Shown here piece by piece: positions 13,253 through 24,066 of a stretch of 64,000 bases of DNA. The position numbers and the translations under genes are program-made. The DNA comes from Medakamo hakoo (lineage: Eukaryota > Chlorophyta > Trebouxiophyceae > Coccomyxaceae). Within the stretch, counting starts at the first letter, position 1, and each line of letters begins with the position of its first letter. The notes under the pieces were generated by a model. That model was not told the DNA's origin. It was given only the letters and a program-made list of their open reading frames with translations, and did not search any database. The stretch is taken from positions 764,617 to 828,616 of the forward strand of contig CP089464.1 of the NCBI GenBank assembly GCA_026636295.1, read 5' to 3'.

Positions 13253-15896
13253 ATGGCCGCCCCGCCCCCACCCCCGCCCACGCAGGCGGGTGCGGCATCC
13301 ATGTTTGTGCCGACCCGCTTCACCTGGCGGTTTGGCGGCCAGGCGGTGAGTGTGAGGAGAGCGCGTGTGCGGCGTCGGCGGCGCTGGCATCGCCCCCCGG
13401 CAACGAAAAAACGGCTTCCGCGACGACGGTTTGCTGCGCCTGCGTCGCCGCCTCTCTTGCCCGTCGATGGCAACGCTGCCTACCGCGCCCGGGTGTGCGT
13501 GACTGTGCATTGACACGCCCCGCCTTACCCCTCAAAAAACGCCAATTCCCCTTCCCTCACGCTTTTTTCCTCACTGCACCAGGTCCATCTGTGCGGCTCG
13601 TTCACGCGCTGGGTGGAGACCGTGCCCATGGCGCCCGTGCCGGGCAGCGAGGGCGAGTTTTCGGTGGTCGTCCACCTGCCGCCCGGGTGAGTTTTGGAGT
13701 GGTGGGGAGGGGAGCAGGGAGGAGAGACGGTGGAGCTTTTTAGGGCCACCGGCGTCCATGCCGCGGGTGCTCGACCCAGGACCCCGGGCAGGGGGAGGCG
13801 TCCCATCTACTCGCCTCACGCACGCGTTGATCTCACGCACACGCCCCCTTCCCCGTCCATCCGCACACACACCCGCCCCACCTCCCCCCAGTTACCACCA
13901 GTACAAGTTCATCGTGGACGGCGCCTGGCGCCACGACGCGGCGTCCCCCTTCATGCCCGACCCGCTGGGCAATGTGAACAACTGGCTGTTTGTGCGGCGC
14001 CCGGGGAGCAGCGCCGCCGTGGTGCCGGCTGGTGGAGGGGGTGGGAGCGTGGGCGGCGCGCTGGGCGATGGCGCCGGTGGCGACGTGGACATGGTTGGAC
14101 CCGGCTCGTCGGCGTCCGCGCTGACGGCATCGCTGGGCGGCGGCGGCGGCGGGATGGGCGCCGCGTCGGCCGCGGCCGCGGCCGCGGCCGCGACCGCGCT
14201 CGCTGGCGGACCTCCCTCGCTCCCGCCCACGCCCACGGCGGCCGGCGGCGGCAGCGACCCGGCCCAAGCCGCCGCGGCGGCTGCGGCAGCAGCAGCCGCG
14301 GCGGCCGCCGCGCACCAGGCGGCCGCCGCGGCGGCCGCCGCCGCGGCAGCGGCCGGCCTCCCCCCGCTCCACCACTCGCACTCGCTCCCCACGGCCGCGC
14401 CGGCCGCGCCGGCCGCGCCGCCGCCGCCGCTGCCGCCGCCGCCCGCCGCGTCCGCCGCGGGCGAGCCCGGCGCCAGCCGCGCCGCCCTGCGCGCCTGGCT
14501 GGCGTCCCACACCGCGGCCGAGCTGGTGCCCGAGTCGGGGCGGGTCGTCCTGCTCGACGCCCGCCTGCCAGTGCGGCTGGCCTTCCACGCGCTGCACGAA
14601 CAAGGGGCCGCGTCCGCGCCCGTCTGGGACGCGGGCGCCCGGGCGTGCGTCGGCATGCTGTCCGCGTCCGACTTCATCCACGCCCTGGTCGCGCTGCGGG
14701 CGGGCGTGGCGGGCGGCGGGTCGCCCCTGTCCGAGTCCGAGATGGACGCCGTGTCGATCGGCGCGCTGCGCGACGGCGCGGCCGCGTCCGGCCGGCCGCC
14801 GCCCAAGGCCCTGGTGTCGGTGGGGCCCGACGACTCGTTGCTGGCGGTCGCGCGGGCGCTGGCGGCCGGCGGGGTCAGCCTGGCGCCCATCCTGGCGACG
14901 CAGCCCCCGCCGGCCGGCGACGGCGGCGGCGGCGGCGGCGGGCACTGGGCGCGGCGGGCGGCCGCGCACGCCGCCGCCGCGTCGTCGGCCGCCGGCCCGG
15001 CCTCCACGGCGGGCGGCGGCGGCGGCGGCGGGTCCCGGTCCGGGTCCGCCACGCCCCTGGGCCCGGGCGGCACGCCCGGCGCGTCGAGCTCCTCCCTGAC
15101 CCGGCCGCTCGCGCCCGGGACGCCGACCAGCGCGGCCGCGGCGCTCGCGGCCGCGGGCGGCGCCGGGCCGTGCGTCCTGGGCCTCGCCTCCCTGGGCGGC
15201 CTGCTCGCCGCGTCCGCCCGGGGCGCGGGCGCCGGCCGCCCCGGCGCCCTGCGCGCCCTGGACGCCCCCCTGGCCGACCTGGCCGTCGGGACGTGGTGCC
15301 CGTCCGCGCCGCCCGGCCCGCCGGGCCGCACAGTCCGCCGCCTGGCGTCCGTGTCGCCGTCCACCCCGCTCGCGTCCGCCCTCGCCCTCCTGCTCGACGC
15401 GGGCGTGTCCGCCCTGCCGGTCGTCGCGTCGACCGATGGCGGCGGCGGCGGCGCCGGCGCGCTGCTGGACGCGTACGCGCGCGCCGACATCACCGCCCTG
15501 GCCCGCGGCGGCGCGTACGCCCGGCTGCAGTGGGAGGACGTGACGGTCGGCCAGGCGCTGGCCCTGGCCGCCCTGCCGCCGGGCTGGGGGGGCGGGGCGG
15601 GGCCGGGAGGGCTGCCGCCCCCCCAGCAGCCCGGCGGGACGGTGCCCGCCCAGCCGTCGGCGTCCGGCGCGGCATCGTCGGCGTCGCCCGGTGCGTCCGC
15701 CGGGTTTGGGTGCGGCCCGCACCCGCCGCCGCCGCGCGTCCGCACCGCCACGCCGTCGGACTCGCTGCGGTCGGTCGTCGCGGCGCTGGCCGTCCCGGGC
15801 GCGCGCCGCGTCTTCGTGGTGGACCCGGCCAGCCGGGCCCCGCTGGCGGTCATCTCGCTGTCGGACGTCGCGGCCTACCTGTTTGACTTGGGGTGA
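13253..15896 (+). CDS. SnRK1/AMPK beta-gamma-type regulatory subunit (CBM48 + CBS repeats)
   Basis: Three exons: 13253-13345, 13583-13686 and 13892-15896, about 733 aa. The first ~85 residues form an AMPK glycogen-binding module (CBM48): FVPTRFTWRFGGQA, VHLCGSFTRWVETVPMAPV, YHQYKFIVDGAWRHD, NVNNWLFV. CBS-type segments follow: VVLLDARLPVRLAFHALHEQ with CVGMLSASDFIHALVAL, then VSVGPDDSLLAVARALAAGG, then LASVSPSTPLASALALLLDAG with DAYARADITALA, then RTATPSDSLRSVVAALAV ending LAVISLSDVAAYLFDLG. This fused order is the plant KINbetagamma/SNF4 type, the nucleotide-sensing subunit of the energy-sensing SnRK1 kinase. Long Ala and Gly homopolymers interrupt the linkers and even CBS halves. Chosen start: the ATG at 13253 gives the family's N-terminal beta strand after an 18-residue leader. 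Confidence 0.9.
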
Positions 15897-16362
15897 GGGG
15901 GGAGGGTGAGGGGTGTGGGGGGTTGGGGGGGGGGAGACCGTGTCTGTGTGTGGGACGACGTGCTGTTGTTGGGTCTCCTGATTTTGTTGGGGTGCGGCGT
16001 GCAAGGTCTCCGGCGTTCGTCCGTCGTTTTTGTGTGTGGGCGCGGTGCGGCCCGCGCCTACGAAGCCGCCGAGCCGGCTCGTCGAGCTCTGACGAGGGGC
16101 GAGGGGGAGGGTGCCACAGGACAGCGCACACGTGCGTGGTCGCGGCGCGGAGGCGCGCGCGCCCCAGCCCGGCCAGCCCTAAACCTCGCGCGGCCGAAAA
16201 CATGAGGGTGGGACAATCTTTTTCGTGTCTTCGCTTTGCTAACAGAGAGACGCAGGCGGACGCACCCCTCACACCCCACCCACCACTCGCTCAGTGCTGC
16301 TGGGATGCCCCGGAACACGAAACAAACAAAAAAAGGAGAGAGGCAGTCGCCGTCACGCCGTC
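15897..16362. other. Convergent intergenic region
   Basis: 3' flanks of the SnRK1 beta-gamma gene (+) and the MAP3K gene (minus). It contains G-tracts at 15925-15934 and moderately AT-richer stretches around 15960-16040 and 16205-16250. No coding exon or RNA gene is recognised. Confidence 0.5.
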
Positions 16363-16859
16363 TCAAGCAGCCGGGCTGGCCGGCCCGCTCGCGCCGTCGC
16401 CGCTGGTCGCCGCGCTGCTGCCGCCCTCCCGCCCACCGCCGCCTGTCCCACCGCCGCCCGCCGCCCAGGACGACGGCTCGTCCACCGGATTGTAATCATC
16501 GTCTTCATCGTCCTCGTCAGAGGCGGCTGGCGGCGGCGGCGGCGGCGCCGCGGCGGGCGCCGCCACCTCTGCCGCCTCGCCTCCCGCGTCACCGCTCGCG
16601 CCCGTCCCCCACAACCGGGCAGACGCGGCAGCCGCCAACAGCGACGCGGCCGCCCACCCGCCTCGAGCGGGACCAGCCCCGCCCGCCGCCGCCGCATTTT
16701 GGGCGCGCAAAGCCTCCAAAGCCGCTTCCGGGTCGCCGCCGCCCGCGGTGGAGGGAGTGCTGGCGGAGCGGGCGTCGTCGGCGGGGCCGCCGCCCGACGC
16801 GCTGCTGCTCCTGGCGGGTCGTTGCGAGGAGGGCGGCGGCGAGGAGCTGGGCGGGGAAG

Positions 16860-16890
<31 letters not shown>

Positions 16891-19809
16891 GGCCTCCGCT
16901 TCCAGCGCGGCCGCGGCGGCCGCGGCCGCCGCGGCAGCCTCGGCCGCGCGGCGCGAGCTCGGGCCGCCCGCGCCGCTGCCCGACCGGCCCAACAGCGACG
17001 ACGACGCGGCCGACCCGCCGCGCTCGATGGCCGCGACTTTGGCCGCGACGGCGGACCGGGTGGGTGTGGAGGCGGCAGGGGACGCGGGCGGTGGTGGGGA
17101 CGGGGCGGGCGGCCGTTGTGGCGGCGGGGGCGGCTGCGCAGCGAGCGCCGGCGCCGGCGCCGCCGGCCGGCTCCTCGTCACGGCCGCAAACATGCTGCGC
17201 CGGGCGGTGCGCTGGGCGGCCGGCTGCGCAGCAGCAGCCGCGGTCGGCTGGGGAGCGGCCGCCGCCTCGGCCCCGCCGCCCGCGACGCGCCAGGTGCCGC
17301 CCGCGCCTGGGGACGGGCCGCCGCCCGCAGCAGCGGCCGCACCCACCGCGTGCGGCGGCAGGACGCCTGCCGTCCGCCAGGACGCGCCCGGAGATGGGGT
17401 GGCGGTGCCGGGCACCGGCGCACGGGCGGGGCTGAGGGCGGACGGACGGGAAGGGAGCGGTGGTGCGGGTGCGGGCGGCTCAGGCGAGCCGAGCGCCGCG
17501 CCACCTCCGTCTTCTTCCGCAATGGGAGACGGCAGGGCCCGGCCGGCCGCGCTGGAGGAGGGTGGACCGGCGCCCTCCTCCCCCTCTCCTTCGAGCGCCG
17601 AAGGAGGCGGCAGGTCCAGCGGCGGCGGGCGGTGGGATGGCGGCGGTGGTTGCGGCGGCGTGCGGCCGGCCGCACCACTCCCACTCCCGCCCACGGTCGC
17701 GGGCGCGCCAGCGCCCAGGGGCGCCGGACCCGACGGCGGCGGCAAGGGCGTCGGCTCGGCCAGCCAGGGGTGGCGGAGGAGGGCGGCCGCCGTGGGGCGG
17801 GTCTCCGGGTTGCGGCGGAAGCAGAGCGACAGGAAATCGCGCGCGTCGGGGGAGAGGTTTAAATCCGGCGGCAGCGGTGGCGGCCCGCGCGACGACGCGA
17901 TGTGGAACATGGCGGCCACCGGCGAGCCGAAGCCGGGCCCCGCGCCCGCCCAGGGCGGGCGCGCCGTCGCCATTTCCAGCACGGTGCAGCCGACGGACCA
18001 CACGTCCGCCGCCCGGCCGTGGCCGGACCCAGTGATGACTTCGGGCGCCATCCAGTACGGCGTGCCCTTGATGGACTTGCAGCCCAGGTCTGTGGGTGGG
18101 TGGGTGGGTGGGTGGGTGGTGGCGGGTGGGGCGGCGTGTGTGCGTGCGCAGGCGGCACGGCGACGGGTGAGGGGGGGGGGGGCGACCGCTCCCCCCGTCC
18201 GCTCCACCCCCCCCCCCAAAAAAAACACACACACGCACGCACCGAGCGTCACCAGGTCCTCAATTTTTTTGGACGCCCCGAAATCCGCCAGCTTGACGTT
18301 GCCACCCGCGTCGACGAGGAGGTTGGCGCCCTTGACGTCCCGGTGCGCGATGCCGGCGGCGTGCAGGTAGGCCAGGCCCGCCAGCGCCGCGCGCGTGTAT
18401 TGCCGGACGACGGGCTCCTTCAGCGGCCCGAACCGGGCCAGCAGCGACGCGATGGACCCGCCGGGGACGTACTCCATGAAGATGTTGAGGCAGGGCGGGT
18501 CGGGCGGAGGGTGGGAAGCGTTGCCGCGGCGGCCGCGCTTGGGTGGCGCGGCGGCCGCCGGGCCGGGCGCGCTGGTGGACGCCTCGGCGCCGCTGCCGCT
18601 GCCGCTGCTGGCCGCGCCGGCCTTGTCCCCGCCACCACTCCCGCCGCCGCTGCGGGACGTGCCCAGGTAGCGGACGATGTTGGGGTGGGCCAGCCCCGCC
18701 AGGAGGCGGACTTCGGACTCCAGGCCGTCGAGGTGGGCGTCGACGCGCGCCGCGGCCGCCACGGCGGCGGGCGGGGGCGACCCGCCGCCGGTGGCTGGCG
18801 CGCCGCCGCGCACGACCGGCCCGGGCACCACCAACGGCACCTGCTTCACCGCCATCAGCTCGCCCGACGCGTCGTCCAGCGCCAGGTAGACCGTGCCGAA
18901 CGCGCCCGCGCCCAGCAGGTCGCCCTTGGTCCAGGACGCGGGCGGGCCGCGCGGCGCGGGGGGTGGGGGCGGCGGCGGCGTGGACGCATGCCGGACGGGC
19001 GGCGGTGCGGCCAGCGGCGGCGGCGCGGCCAGGCGGGCGGCGTGCTGGGGTGCCGACGTCCCGGCGACGGCGCCCGGCCGGGTCCAGGAGACGCCTGGTG
19101 GCGGGTGGTGGTGGTGGTGGTGGTGGAGGTGGGGAGGGGTGGGAGGGTGGGGGTGAGCGGCGGGGTGGGTGGGGGTGGGCGGAGAGTGGCGCGCGCGCGC
19201 GTGCGTGGCGAGCGAATGCACGCCCCTTCTCCATTCCTCCCCACTCCGCCTCGTACCTGGCCTATGCGCGGGCGACTGTCGCGAGGCGTGATGAGGGGTG
19301 CGTGGCGGGTGTGAGAGGGCGTGGATGAAGTGCAGTGTGCTTGCTTCGCGCGACACGACGCCGGCGGCGTGTTTTTTGCGTGCGTTTTTGGGAGGTAGAC
19401 TGCGAGTCCATTCGGCAAGCGTCAACGCGACGAGGAGCTCAGGCGCGCGCAGGTGCGAGCCGGATGGATGGCGGGTAACGTGTGCGCCCGCACGCGCCGC
19501 CCGCACGCCCGCATGCTGCTGCATAGCGCATCGCCCCCCCCTCGTCGCAAACAAAAACGCCCGTCACACACACACCTCTCCCGGCCGGCCCGCAACGGCA
19601 GCCACGTCCACGGACGTGGACGCCCGCTTCCAGTCCTGTGGGAGGGGTGAGGGCGGAGGGTGGGTGAGGGCATGGGCGGCGACGTGAAAAAAACCAGGCG
19701 CGCGTGCTTTCGAAAAAAACGCGAATTGCCGCCGCCTGCGCCTCCCACGGACCTGGCCGTACAGCTGGCCGTCGACGACGTCGATGTGGCGACACAGGAT
19801 GTTGCCCAT
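16363..19809 (-). CDS. MAP kinase kinase kinase (ANP/NPK1-like) with putative dual-acylation N terminus
   Basis: Five exons proposed: 19809-19753, 19635-19576, 19275-19257, 19094-18243 and 18089-16363, about 904 aa. The Ser/Thr kinase domain (residues ~100-430) is complete: LLGAGAFGTVYLALDD (P-loop), MAVKQV (ATP Lys), HRDVKGANLLVD (catalytic loop), DFGASKK and GTPYWMAPEV. WTKGDLLGAGAFG and 'HPNIVRYLGT' are typical of plant MEKK/ANP kinases. Gly/Ser/Ala inserts lie before and after helix C. The C-terminal ~480 residues are Pro/Ala/Ser low complexity with no known domain. The N terminus MGNILC would be N-myristoylated at Gly2 and palmitoylated at Cys6. Exon 3 (19 nt) is the weak link: an alternative model starts at an ATG at 19524 and leaves exons 1-2 as a separate tiny gene. 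Confidence 0.85.
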
Positions 19810-20294
19810 GGTTGATGGGTGCGTTGTTTTCCTGTGCGGGAGCGCCCCGGGCTCGCCGCTTTTCGCGGGGTCTGGTGAGTGCAGGCGGGCGCCTCAACCC
19901 GGCCGGGCCTGTTGTTCTCTCTCATGGTTTCTTTCCATTCCGCCCGTCCACGCCAGCGGTTGAGCACACGCGCACGCGCACGCTCCAGGCAGAACTCAAG
20001 CAGCTGCGTTTGGGCTGGTGGAGTCAAAAAGCTTGAAAAGCCACATACACTCGCACGCACACACCGCACATGCTCACCCCTCCCCCGAGCTCCACCCCCC
20101 CCACCCCCCGCCCCATCACGCCGACGCCGTCCAGTCAACAAAACGTCCATCAACGAGCACACACAGGAGACACTGCGCGTCGTCACGAGTTCCACGCGTG
20201 CAGGTGCGCTCTCTCTCGCCGCTCACCCCGCCCAGCATGCTTCACGCCCCCCACCCCCCCCCCGCCCACCCACACACACGCCTCGGGGGCGTTC
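19810..20294. other. Intergenic: MAP3K upstream / patatin A 3' flank
   Basis: About 485 bases with C-rich runs (CACCCCCCC at 20241-20273) and CACA-rich DNA. It should contain the promoter of the minus-strand MAP3K and the 3' flank of the first patatin-like gene. No gene is supported. Confidence 0.45.
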
Positions 20295-21756
20295 TCACTG
20301 GCCGATGCGGCGGTACCCGCGCTCCTCCGCCCAGGCCGCGCCTTCCGCGACGCCAATCTCATAGATTTTGAATACCGTCTCAATGGCCTCAAGGGGGGTC
20401 GAGCCAAATTCGAAGCCGATGAAGCCATTCCACTCGCACTGCGTGTATGGGATTTGCGTGCGGCAGCCCGGGCAAATGGCGTCGGGCGTGAGCTCCTCGG
20501 CGACGACGCCAAAGTCGTCGTACGCTTGGTAGACGGTGCAGTTGGTGGGCAGCGTCCAAGCCTGCGGCGCCAAGGTTTTGTAGTACGGGCCCGTGTTGGC
20601 GCTGTTGAGCTTGGGCTTCTTGCACGTGTCAAAGGACGGGTCGGGCGAGCCCGGGCCGACAACGACAGCAATGACTGGGATGCAGTCCGCCGACGACGGC
20701 TGCATGGACGCACACAAAAAGTCGAGCGACGTGGCGGCGCCCGCGTCGATCCAGGCGCCGCCGCGGTAGTAGTCGGCCGTCTTCAAGCCGATTTTGCAGG
20801 GGACGTAGCTGGACGCCGTCGCGGCCTGGGCCAGGTCCAGGCGGGACGTGTACGGGTACAGGTCGTGCGCGCGCGGCGAGGGCGGCAGGATGGTCGACGC
20901 GTTCGGGTCGACTTGCGACGCCCAGATGTGGAGGCGCGAGTTTTCGTTGGCCAGGTCGTCCGCGTTGGGCGGCATGAGCTGTGCATTTTGTGTTTGTGTG
21001 CGACGAGGGGGGAGTGGGGGGGTGGGGGTGAGGCACTTTTTGGGGGGTGGCCCCATGCATTTCTATGGGAACCCCACAGAAATGCACACACACACACGCA
21101 CGCACGCACGCACCTCCAGCAAGGCTCCCGTCAGCAAAGCCGCCAGGTAAGAGCCGGAAGGCGGCGCCGTCTTGGCGGCCTTGCCCGCGGCGTCCGCCGT
21201 GGGCGGCAGGGCGTCGATGATGGCCTGGAGCATGCGGGACACGCTCACGGCCGCGCCAACCCCCGTCGCCGACAGGGCGCTGACCACGCTTCCGCCACTG
21301 ATCGACGCCCAGCGCGTCTCCGACGTGTACACGCGGTACTCAGCAAGTGCGGCGGACACTCCCAGCTGAAAAATAAGCAAGGCGCCGCTGCCGCCAAACT
21401 TTTTTTTTTTGGAAGGGGAGGGGGTGATGATTCATTGGGAGGAGGGTTGGTAAAAAATTTATTTTTTTTCTTTGAGAGCGCCGCCACACACACCACCACC
21501 AAAAGCTTACCGCAAAGTTGTACGTCGGCGGCCGCGGGTCCTTGACGTGCGCCAGCGCGTCCACCGCGGCTTTCAGCTTGTCGGCCGCGTCCTCCAAGTT
21601 CGCTTGGACGTCGGCTTTCGTGGCCTTGGGCGCGGGCGTGCCCACGGGTGCTTTGGAAATGGTCACGGACGGCTTCGTCACCGTGATGGTGGGCAGAGAC
21701 GCGGTCGCGGAGACGGCCAGCAGGGCGGCCGTGGCGGCCAGGGCGAGGAAACGCAT
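20295..21756 (-). CDS. Secreted patatin-like protein A (diverged nucleophile elbow)
   Basis: Three exons: 21756-21511, 21398-21114 and 20978-20295, about 404 aa. The N terminus MRFLALAATAALLAVSATAS is a signal peptide, followed by a ~60-residue Thr/Lys/Ala spacer. The patatin fold starts at YNFAFGGSGALLIFQLGVSAAL (oxyanion-loop region). The nucleophile elbow reads WASISGGSV: the catalytic Ser is kept but the first Gly of GxSxG is Ser. The second dyad element is WIDAGAA, DAG where patatins have DGG/DGA. The C-terminal half is cysteine-rich (CPGCRTQIPYTQC) and closely parallels protein B next door. Family members are acyl hydrolases or phospholipases; activity of this copy is doubtful. Intron 1 ends with the unusual acceptor AAAAG. 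Confidence 0.72.
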
Positions 21757-22391
21757 GGTGTGTGGACTGTTGTTGTGGTGGGAGGGAGGGGGGAGGGGGC
21801 GGGGGTGGGGGTGGGGATGGCGCGCGTGCGCTGGAGCTTTTTTTTTTTTTGCCCCGCGCCCGGTCGACCCTGCCCCGCGCCCTCAAACGTCTTCGGCCCG
21901 CCACGCAGGGCGCCGCGCGGTCCGCGCCACCTCCTCCCACCGTCCAGCCACCCGCAGGCTAGTCCGCCTCCATTGAGTGGACGGAGGGGGCGAGACGCCC
22001 CGTGCGCACCGGGCGGGGCCGGAGGGAAAACGCTGAACAGCGTTTCCTCGGACGCGCCAAACTTGGCGCGCGTCGACGCGCGCGCGCCAATGCCTCCGAC
22101 CGCGGACGCGCCGCCGCCGCAGCGGCGGCCCAGCCGCACAAAACGGGCGGGCAAGGCCCCGTCATAGCCTACAATGAAGGAGCGGACTCGGTGCGTTGCA
22201 CGCACCTTTGCCGGGAGGCGCCGGAGTGCGCGCGCACGGAGAAAAAAAAGAAAACACGCCAGTGCGCTCTCATGTTTCAACAACCTTTCCCCACCTGCCC
22301 ACCGCGCCCAAAACAACAACAACAACAACAAGCGACGCCAGCACGGGTCTCACTCACCCACACTTCACCCAAAGACGGACCTCACCTCCCA
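21757..22391. promoter_or_regulatory. Patatin A upstream region with nested CG-rich inverted repeats
   Basis: This 635-bp spacer carries three adjacent inverted repeats: AACGCTG-AA-CAGCGTT at 22029-22044; CGCGCCAA-AC-TTGGCGCG at 22053-22070; and the perfect palindrome GCGCGCGTCGACGCGCGC at 22066-22083, followed by another CGCGCCAA at 22083-22090. GTTTGGCGCG on the minus strand fits the E2F/DP consensus TTTSSCGC. They lie 270-335 bp upstream of the patatin A ATG. An (AAC)n run at 22313-22330 is also present. Confidence 0.45.
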
Positions 22392-23689
22392 TCAAGGCGC
22401 CGTCGGCGGCGGAGGGCCCAGCCCCTGCTCCGTCGCCCACGCCATCGCTTCGTCCCACCCGAGTTTGTACAACGCCGCAATCGTCTTCCCGGCGCCGGGT
22501 CCGAAATTGAATTTTGAAAAGGCGTGGACATCACAAAACGTGTACGGGACGGGCGCGTGGCACCCAGGGCACATCGTCTTCGACAGGTCGTCCACCGTCG
22601 CTAGGACGGGGTGGAAATCTTCGCTCGCCGAGTGGCCGTTGACCGCGCAGTAGCGCTCGCACATTTCCGGCAGCGTCGGCGGGATCAAAGTCAGCCCGGC
22701 GTGGCCTGGGTAGGTGCCCGGGTGTGGCGGCGAGGTCTCAAACGCGCACGCGCCCATGTCATTGGACGACGCGGCTTTCGGGCCGACCGCGACGGCCACG
22801 ACTTTCACGCACCCGAAGCCTCCGTCGCCCATCGAGTCGCACATTTCGTCCATGGAGGCGGCCGCCCCACCATCCATCCAGGCGTGGCCGCGGTGGCGGG
22901 TGAAGGTGAAAGCGCCCACAGCACAGGGCACCCAGGCCGACGCGGCCGCGGACTCGATGAGGTCTTCCTTGGACGGGTAGCCTGTCGGCGATCCGGGCGG
23001 CCAAAAGGCATTGAGATCGAACGCGAGCGGGCCGGTGCCGGGGTTGATTGAGGGCGAGTTTGGGTCGAGCTGTTTGTTTTTTTTTGCGTGTGTGTGTGGG
23101 TGGGGTGGGGCAACCTTCCGCCGGCGTGGCGGGCTCTTAAAGACCGCGACTCCTGAAAACCGCGCCCACCACGGACCTGCGACGCAAAAATGTGCAGGGA
23201 CCCCTGCGACGAGATTTTCGCGGCCGCGTCGCCCGGCAGCAGCCGGTTGAGCGTGAGCTTGAGGAAGGGGATGAAGCCCTTGAACTTGGGCGAGCAGGGC
23301 GGTGGGCCCGCAGGCGCGGCAGGCTGGCTGGAGCCGTCCTCGCCGCCGCCGACCACGGACCCGCACTGGGCGGACGGGTGGTCGGCGCAGTCGGGTTTCG
23401 GCAGCGCGTCCATCATCGCCGACGGAGAAATGCCGCTGGCCATCAGCAGCGCGGTGATCGCGCCCCCACTCGCGCCCGCGACGGGCGTGTTGGCGTGCGC
23501 GAGGGACAGGTTGTACAGGGCGGCGCCCACGCCCGCGTGGAAGAAGATCATGCCGCCGCTGCCGCTGAAGGCGTAGTGGTACACGGGCGGGTAGGCCGAC
23601 CCGGCGGCGGCCGGTGTGCCCAGGGCGGTGGCCGCGGCCAGTGCCGCCCAGGTTGCCGCGGCGGCCCAGGCGAGGTGGTTGGTGGGCAT
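22392..23689 (-). CDS. Secreted patatin-like phospholipase B
   Basis: Two exons: 23689-23177 and 23069-22392, about 396 aa. The leader NHLAWAAAATWAALAAATAL is a signal peptide. The patatin core is intact: YHYAFSGSGGMIFFHAGVGA (oxyanion loop), GASGGAITALL (GxSxG nucleophile) and WMDGGAA (DGG). Patatins cleave acyl chains from lipids with this Ser-Asp dyad. Cysteines in the second half (CPGCHAPVPYTFC, EMCERYC) align with those of neighbour A, so the two are tandem paralogues. A distinctive C-terminal segment (FNFGPGAGKTIAALYKLGWDEAMAWATEQG) corresponds to A's FEFGSTPLEAIETVFKIYEI. The donor is GTCCGTGG, a rare form shared with the first MAP3K intron. Confidence 0.82.
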
Positions 23690-24066
23690 TGTGTGGGGGT
23701 GCGTGCGTGCCTGGTTGTGTGTGTGTGTGTTTTCCAGGTCTTGTGAAAATCTATCCAGCCTTGCGGGGCGGGGCGGACGGCACGGCACGGCATGGGCTCG
23801 CGGCACAACCAAAAGAGGAGACTGTGCCGCCCCAAAAGCCCTGGCCGACACGCCTCTCTGCCCTCAGCATCAAGTCTGCATGCTGCCTCTGACTTTTGAA
23901 GCGGCAGACCTCTGGTCTGACCGCACCTCACCTCCAAACGGCGGCAAGAGCAGAGAAAAAGCCGAGTGGGAGGCTTCACGTCCAACCTGGCCAGGTCTTT
24001 TTTTTTTTTTTGTTTTGTTTCGTCTGCTGCTTCTACTACACTCTCTCTCTCTCTCCCCCTCTCTCC
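23690..24066. other. Intergenic: patatin B upstream / ZMAT2 3' flank
   Basis: 377 bases. It contains a (GT)n run at about 23716-23730, a T12 run at 23999-24011 and a (CT)n run at about 24040-24066 that abuts the ZMAT2 stop. No gene is seen. Confidence 0.5.

Noticed and set aside
13694-16004. Very long open frames on both strands over the SnRK1 beta-gamma gene (650-730 codons)
   Set aside because: They are Arg/Gly/Ala-rich shadows of the CBS-coding exon, without family motifs or splice support.
19282-19524. Alternative MAP3K first exon starting MQQHAGVRA
   Set aside because: Possible but not preferred: sequence is not family-like, and the MGNILC exons join cleanly to the kinase in frame. Kept as an alternative in the gene entry.
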